Position numbers and translations under genes: made by a program
DNA from: DATFVB01 sp963714035
GTDB taxonomy: Bacteria; Acidobacteriota; Thermoanaerobaculia; UBA5066; DATFVB01
DNA: 64,000 nt
Reading direction: 5' to 3'
NCBI GenBank assembly: GCA_963714035.1
Contig: OY970224.1
Location: 992,001 to 1,056,000, forward strand
Shown: piece by piece, positions 62,331 to 64,000 of the stretch
Numbering within the stretch: the first letter of the stretch is position 1
Layout of the letters: every line of letters begins with the position of its first letter
Notes under the pieces: generated by a model
Told to the model about the DNA's origin: nothing
Seen by the model: only the letters and a program-made list of their open reading frames with translations
Database searches by the model: none

Positions 62331-64000
62331 ATGGCCAGGATCCTCCTCGTCGACGATTCCGAAGAAAACCGCGCCGCCCTGGAGGCGATCTCCTCCGCGG
62401 AAGGCCACACGTTCGAGACGGTGCGCGAAAGCCGCCTCGCGGGCGACCGGGCGCGGGAGATCGAGCCGGACCTCGTGATCGTGGATCTGCTGCTTCCCGG
62501 AATGCCGTCGTGGCACCTGATCCGAGACCTGCAGCGGGAGCCCGCGCTCATCGGAATCCCGATTCTCGGCCTGAGCCCCGCGGGGATGGGAGGGGCGCGC
62601 CAGCGCGCGCTCGCCGCCGGTTGCTCCGCGTTCATCGGCGTGCCCGTCGCGGCGGAGGCCGCCCGGGCGACGATCGCGCACCATCTGCGGGAGCGGCAGC
62701 AGAACGACATCACGCAGACGCGGCCGCTCGCCTTCGGTACCCCCTCGATCCGAAGCCGGCCGCGCGCCCGCGTCCTGCTCGGTTCGGCGGACCCGGACTT
62801 CCTCCATTTGTACGGCGCGACGCTGCGATACCGTCGATACCAGGTCGACGCCGCCTCCTCGGCCGCGGAAATCGTCGAGCGGCTGGAGAGCTCGCCGCCG
62901 CACCTCGTCGTCCTCGACCGCCGGCTCTCGGACGCCTCCGGGATCGACGCTTCCCGCCGGGTGAAAGCGCGATCCCACGATCCTCTCGTCCCGGTCCTCC
63001 TCCTCGCGGACGCCGCCGAGGTGGACGCGGCAATCGCCGGCTCGGGCGCCGACGACTTCCTTCTCGTGCCGTTCCGGGAAGCCGAGCTCCGCCACCGGGT
63101 CCGAAGCCTCCTCTTCCTCGCGAGCGCGGTCGAGGGGGAGCGCGAGAGGAGCCGGCAGCTCTCGGCCGTCGCCCGACAGCTCGCCATCGGGCTCCTCCTG
63201 CTCGACGCGGACGGCCGGATCATCCTGATGAACCAGCCGAGCGCCCAGATCCTGGGAATCGCTCCCACCGAGCTGCGCGGGCGCTCGATCCGCCATCTGT
63301 TCCGGGCCGCGGGCCTGCGGCGCGAGAACGGCGAGGAGCTTCCCGCCGATTTCGACCCGTTCCGGAGATTCCGGTCGTCGCGGCAGCCGGCGGCGCGGGA
63401 GATCTACGCGATTTCCGGCGGCGGCGAGCCGGTCCGGATCGAGATCGCCTGGACGGCGATCCTCGACGGGGGCCGCCGATTCCGGGGCACGGCCCTCTCC
63501 GCGCGCCGCCTGACGGAAGACGCCGAATCGCAGCGCGCGCTCGCGGAGGCGTACGACCGCCTGATGGAAGTCGACGGGCTGAAATCGAAATTCCTGTCGA
63601 CGGTCTCCCACGAGCTGCGGACCCCGCTCAACACGATCATCCTCCTCTCCCACGTGCTGACGAGCGAGCCCGCCGGGACTCGCTCCGACGCCCAGCGAGA
63701 GCACGATCTCCAGATCATCCGGCAGAGCGCCAACGCGCTCCTCCACATGATCAACAACCTCCTCGACCTCGCGCGGATCGAGGGCGGGCAGGCGGAGATC
63801 TCGCGCGAACCGGTCGAGCTGCGGAGCTTCCTCGCCGAAACGATCGAGATCATCGCGCCCCAGGCGGAGAAGAAGCGCCTTCCCGTGAAGCTCGAGGTCG
63901 CCGGCGACGCCCCGGAATGGGTCGAAATCGACCGGGACAAGACGCGCCAGATCCTCCTGAACCTGCTCTCGAACGCCGTGAAGTTCACGGACCGCGGGGA
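62331..64000 (+). CDS. Hybrid REC-REC-PAS sensor histidine kinase, 3' end cut
   Basis: The frame runs off the window after 556 residues. Domains in order: receiver 1 (about 1-120, Asp52 in VIVDLLLPGM), receiver 2 (about 145-260, Asp196 in VVLDRRLSD), a PAS domain (about 280-395, LLLLDADGRIILMNQPSAQI), HisKA with SHELRTPLNTII (His427) and the start of the HATPase (NLLSNAVKFTD, N box). Receiver 1 has a Pro in VPVA where the conserved Lys-Pro is expected (GVPVA), so it may be signalling-defective. Soluble, no membrane helix. ATG 62331 follows a possible -10 TACGAT at 62301-62306. Divergent from the kinase-regulator pair. Confidence 0.92.
   Translation, partial: MARILLVDDSEENRAALEAISSAEGHTFETVRESRLAGDRAREIEPDLVIVDLLLPGMPSWHLIRDLQREPALIGIPILGLSPAGMGGARQRALAAGCSAFIGVPVAAEAARATIAHHLRERQQNDITQTRPLAFGTPSIRSRPRARVLLGSADPDFLHLYGATLRYRRYQVDAASSAAEIVERLESSPPHLVVLDRRLSDASGIDASRRVKARSHDPLVPVLLLADAAEVDAAIAGSGADDFLLVPFREAELRHRVRSLLFLASAVEGERERSRQLSAVARQLAIGLLLLDADGRIILMNQPSAQILGIAPTELRGRSIRHLFRAAGLRRENGEELPADFDPFRRFRSSRQPAAREIYAISGGGEPVRIEIAWTAILDGGRRFRGTALSARRLTEDAESQRALAEAYDRLMEVDGLKSKFLSTVSHELRTPLNTIILLSHVLTSEPAGTRSDAQREHDLQIIRQSANALLHMINNLLDLARIEGGQAEISREPVELRSFLAETIEIIAPQAEKKRLPVKLEVAGDAPEWVEIDRDKTRQILLNLLSNAVKFTDRG

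Overview
The window is a gene-dense, chromosomal, very GC-rich (about 70% by eye) bacterial segment carrying almost only housekeeping genes. A CarD-type RNA-polymerase regulator, an MglA-type GTPase, several sigma-54-type regulators, two-component proteins, Tol/SPOR-type envelope lipoproteins and the hrcA-grpE-dnaK-dnaJ-prmA order point to a Gram-negative-type, deep-branching lineage. An Acidobacteriota relative (for example Thermoanaerobaculia-like) is my best inference; no rRNA is present to confirm it. No phage, CRISPR array, insertion sequence or plasmid gene was seen.

Layout. 1-4.5 kb (minus): arginine deiminase operon arcA-arcC-argF, then rmuC and a GlsB-type membrane protein. 4.6-6.9 kb (plus): small zinc ribbon, purB and an RlpA-like SPOR lipoprotein, chained by 4-base overlaps. 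6.9-7.6 kb: tandem structured intergenic repeat. 7.7-10.1 kb (minus): peptide-type solute-binding lipoprotein and a membrane TPR protein. 10.2-11.0 kb: thiD. 11.1-16.6 kb (minus): heat-shock operon. 16.6-28 kb (plus): DUF2520 protein, MglA GTPase, MltD, ComM, M23 peptidase, SecA and GuaB. 28-33 kb (minus): RarA, TPR protein, coiled-coil protein, CarD, enoyl-CoA-hydratase-like protein and B12-binding subunit, with tRNA-Leu between on the plus strand. 33-41.2 kb (plus): tilS-hpt-ftsH, a foreign-looking lipoprotein, then folP-cdaA-cdaR-glmM (c-di-AMP and cell-wall precursor module). 41.2-44.9 kb (minus): ligA, a sigma-54 response regulator and a 71-residue unknown. 44.9-48.5 kb (plus): M1 peptidase, membrane protein, REC-PilZ protein. 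48.5-51.8 kb: dCMP deaminase, opposed by a ketosynthase, a catalytically dead ketosynthase and a hotdog thioesterase. 51.8-55.3 kb (minus): sensor kinase and a degenerate FHA/AAA+ regulator. 55.5-59.6 kb (plus): smc, tRNA-Thr, a tiny membrane protein. 60-62.1 kb (minus): kinase/sigma-54 regulator pair. 62.3-64 kb: hybrid sensor protein running off the end.

Two themes recur. Genes are tightly chained by ATGA, GTGA, TTGA and even CTGA stop/start overlaps, so translational coupling dominates. Many transcription-unit heads instead carry a TANNNT-like -10 box only 6-8 bases before the start codon, the signature of leaderless mRNA.

The most interesting unexplained material is intergenic: a dispersed family of composite hairpins with conserved stems, compensatory changes and an identical 11-base loop in three copies; a 405-bp element with long imperfect terminal inverted repeats; a 110-bp duplicated block; and several large GC hairpins.
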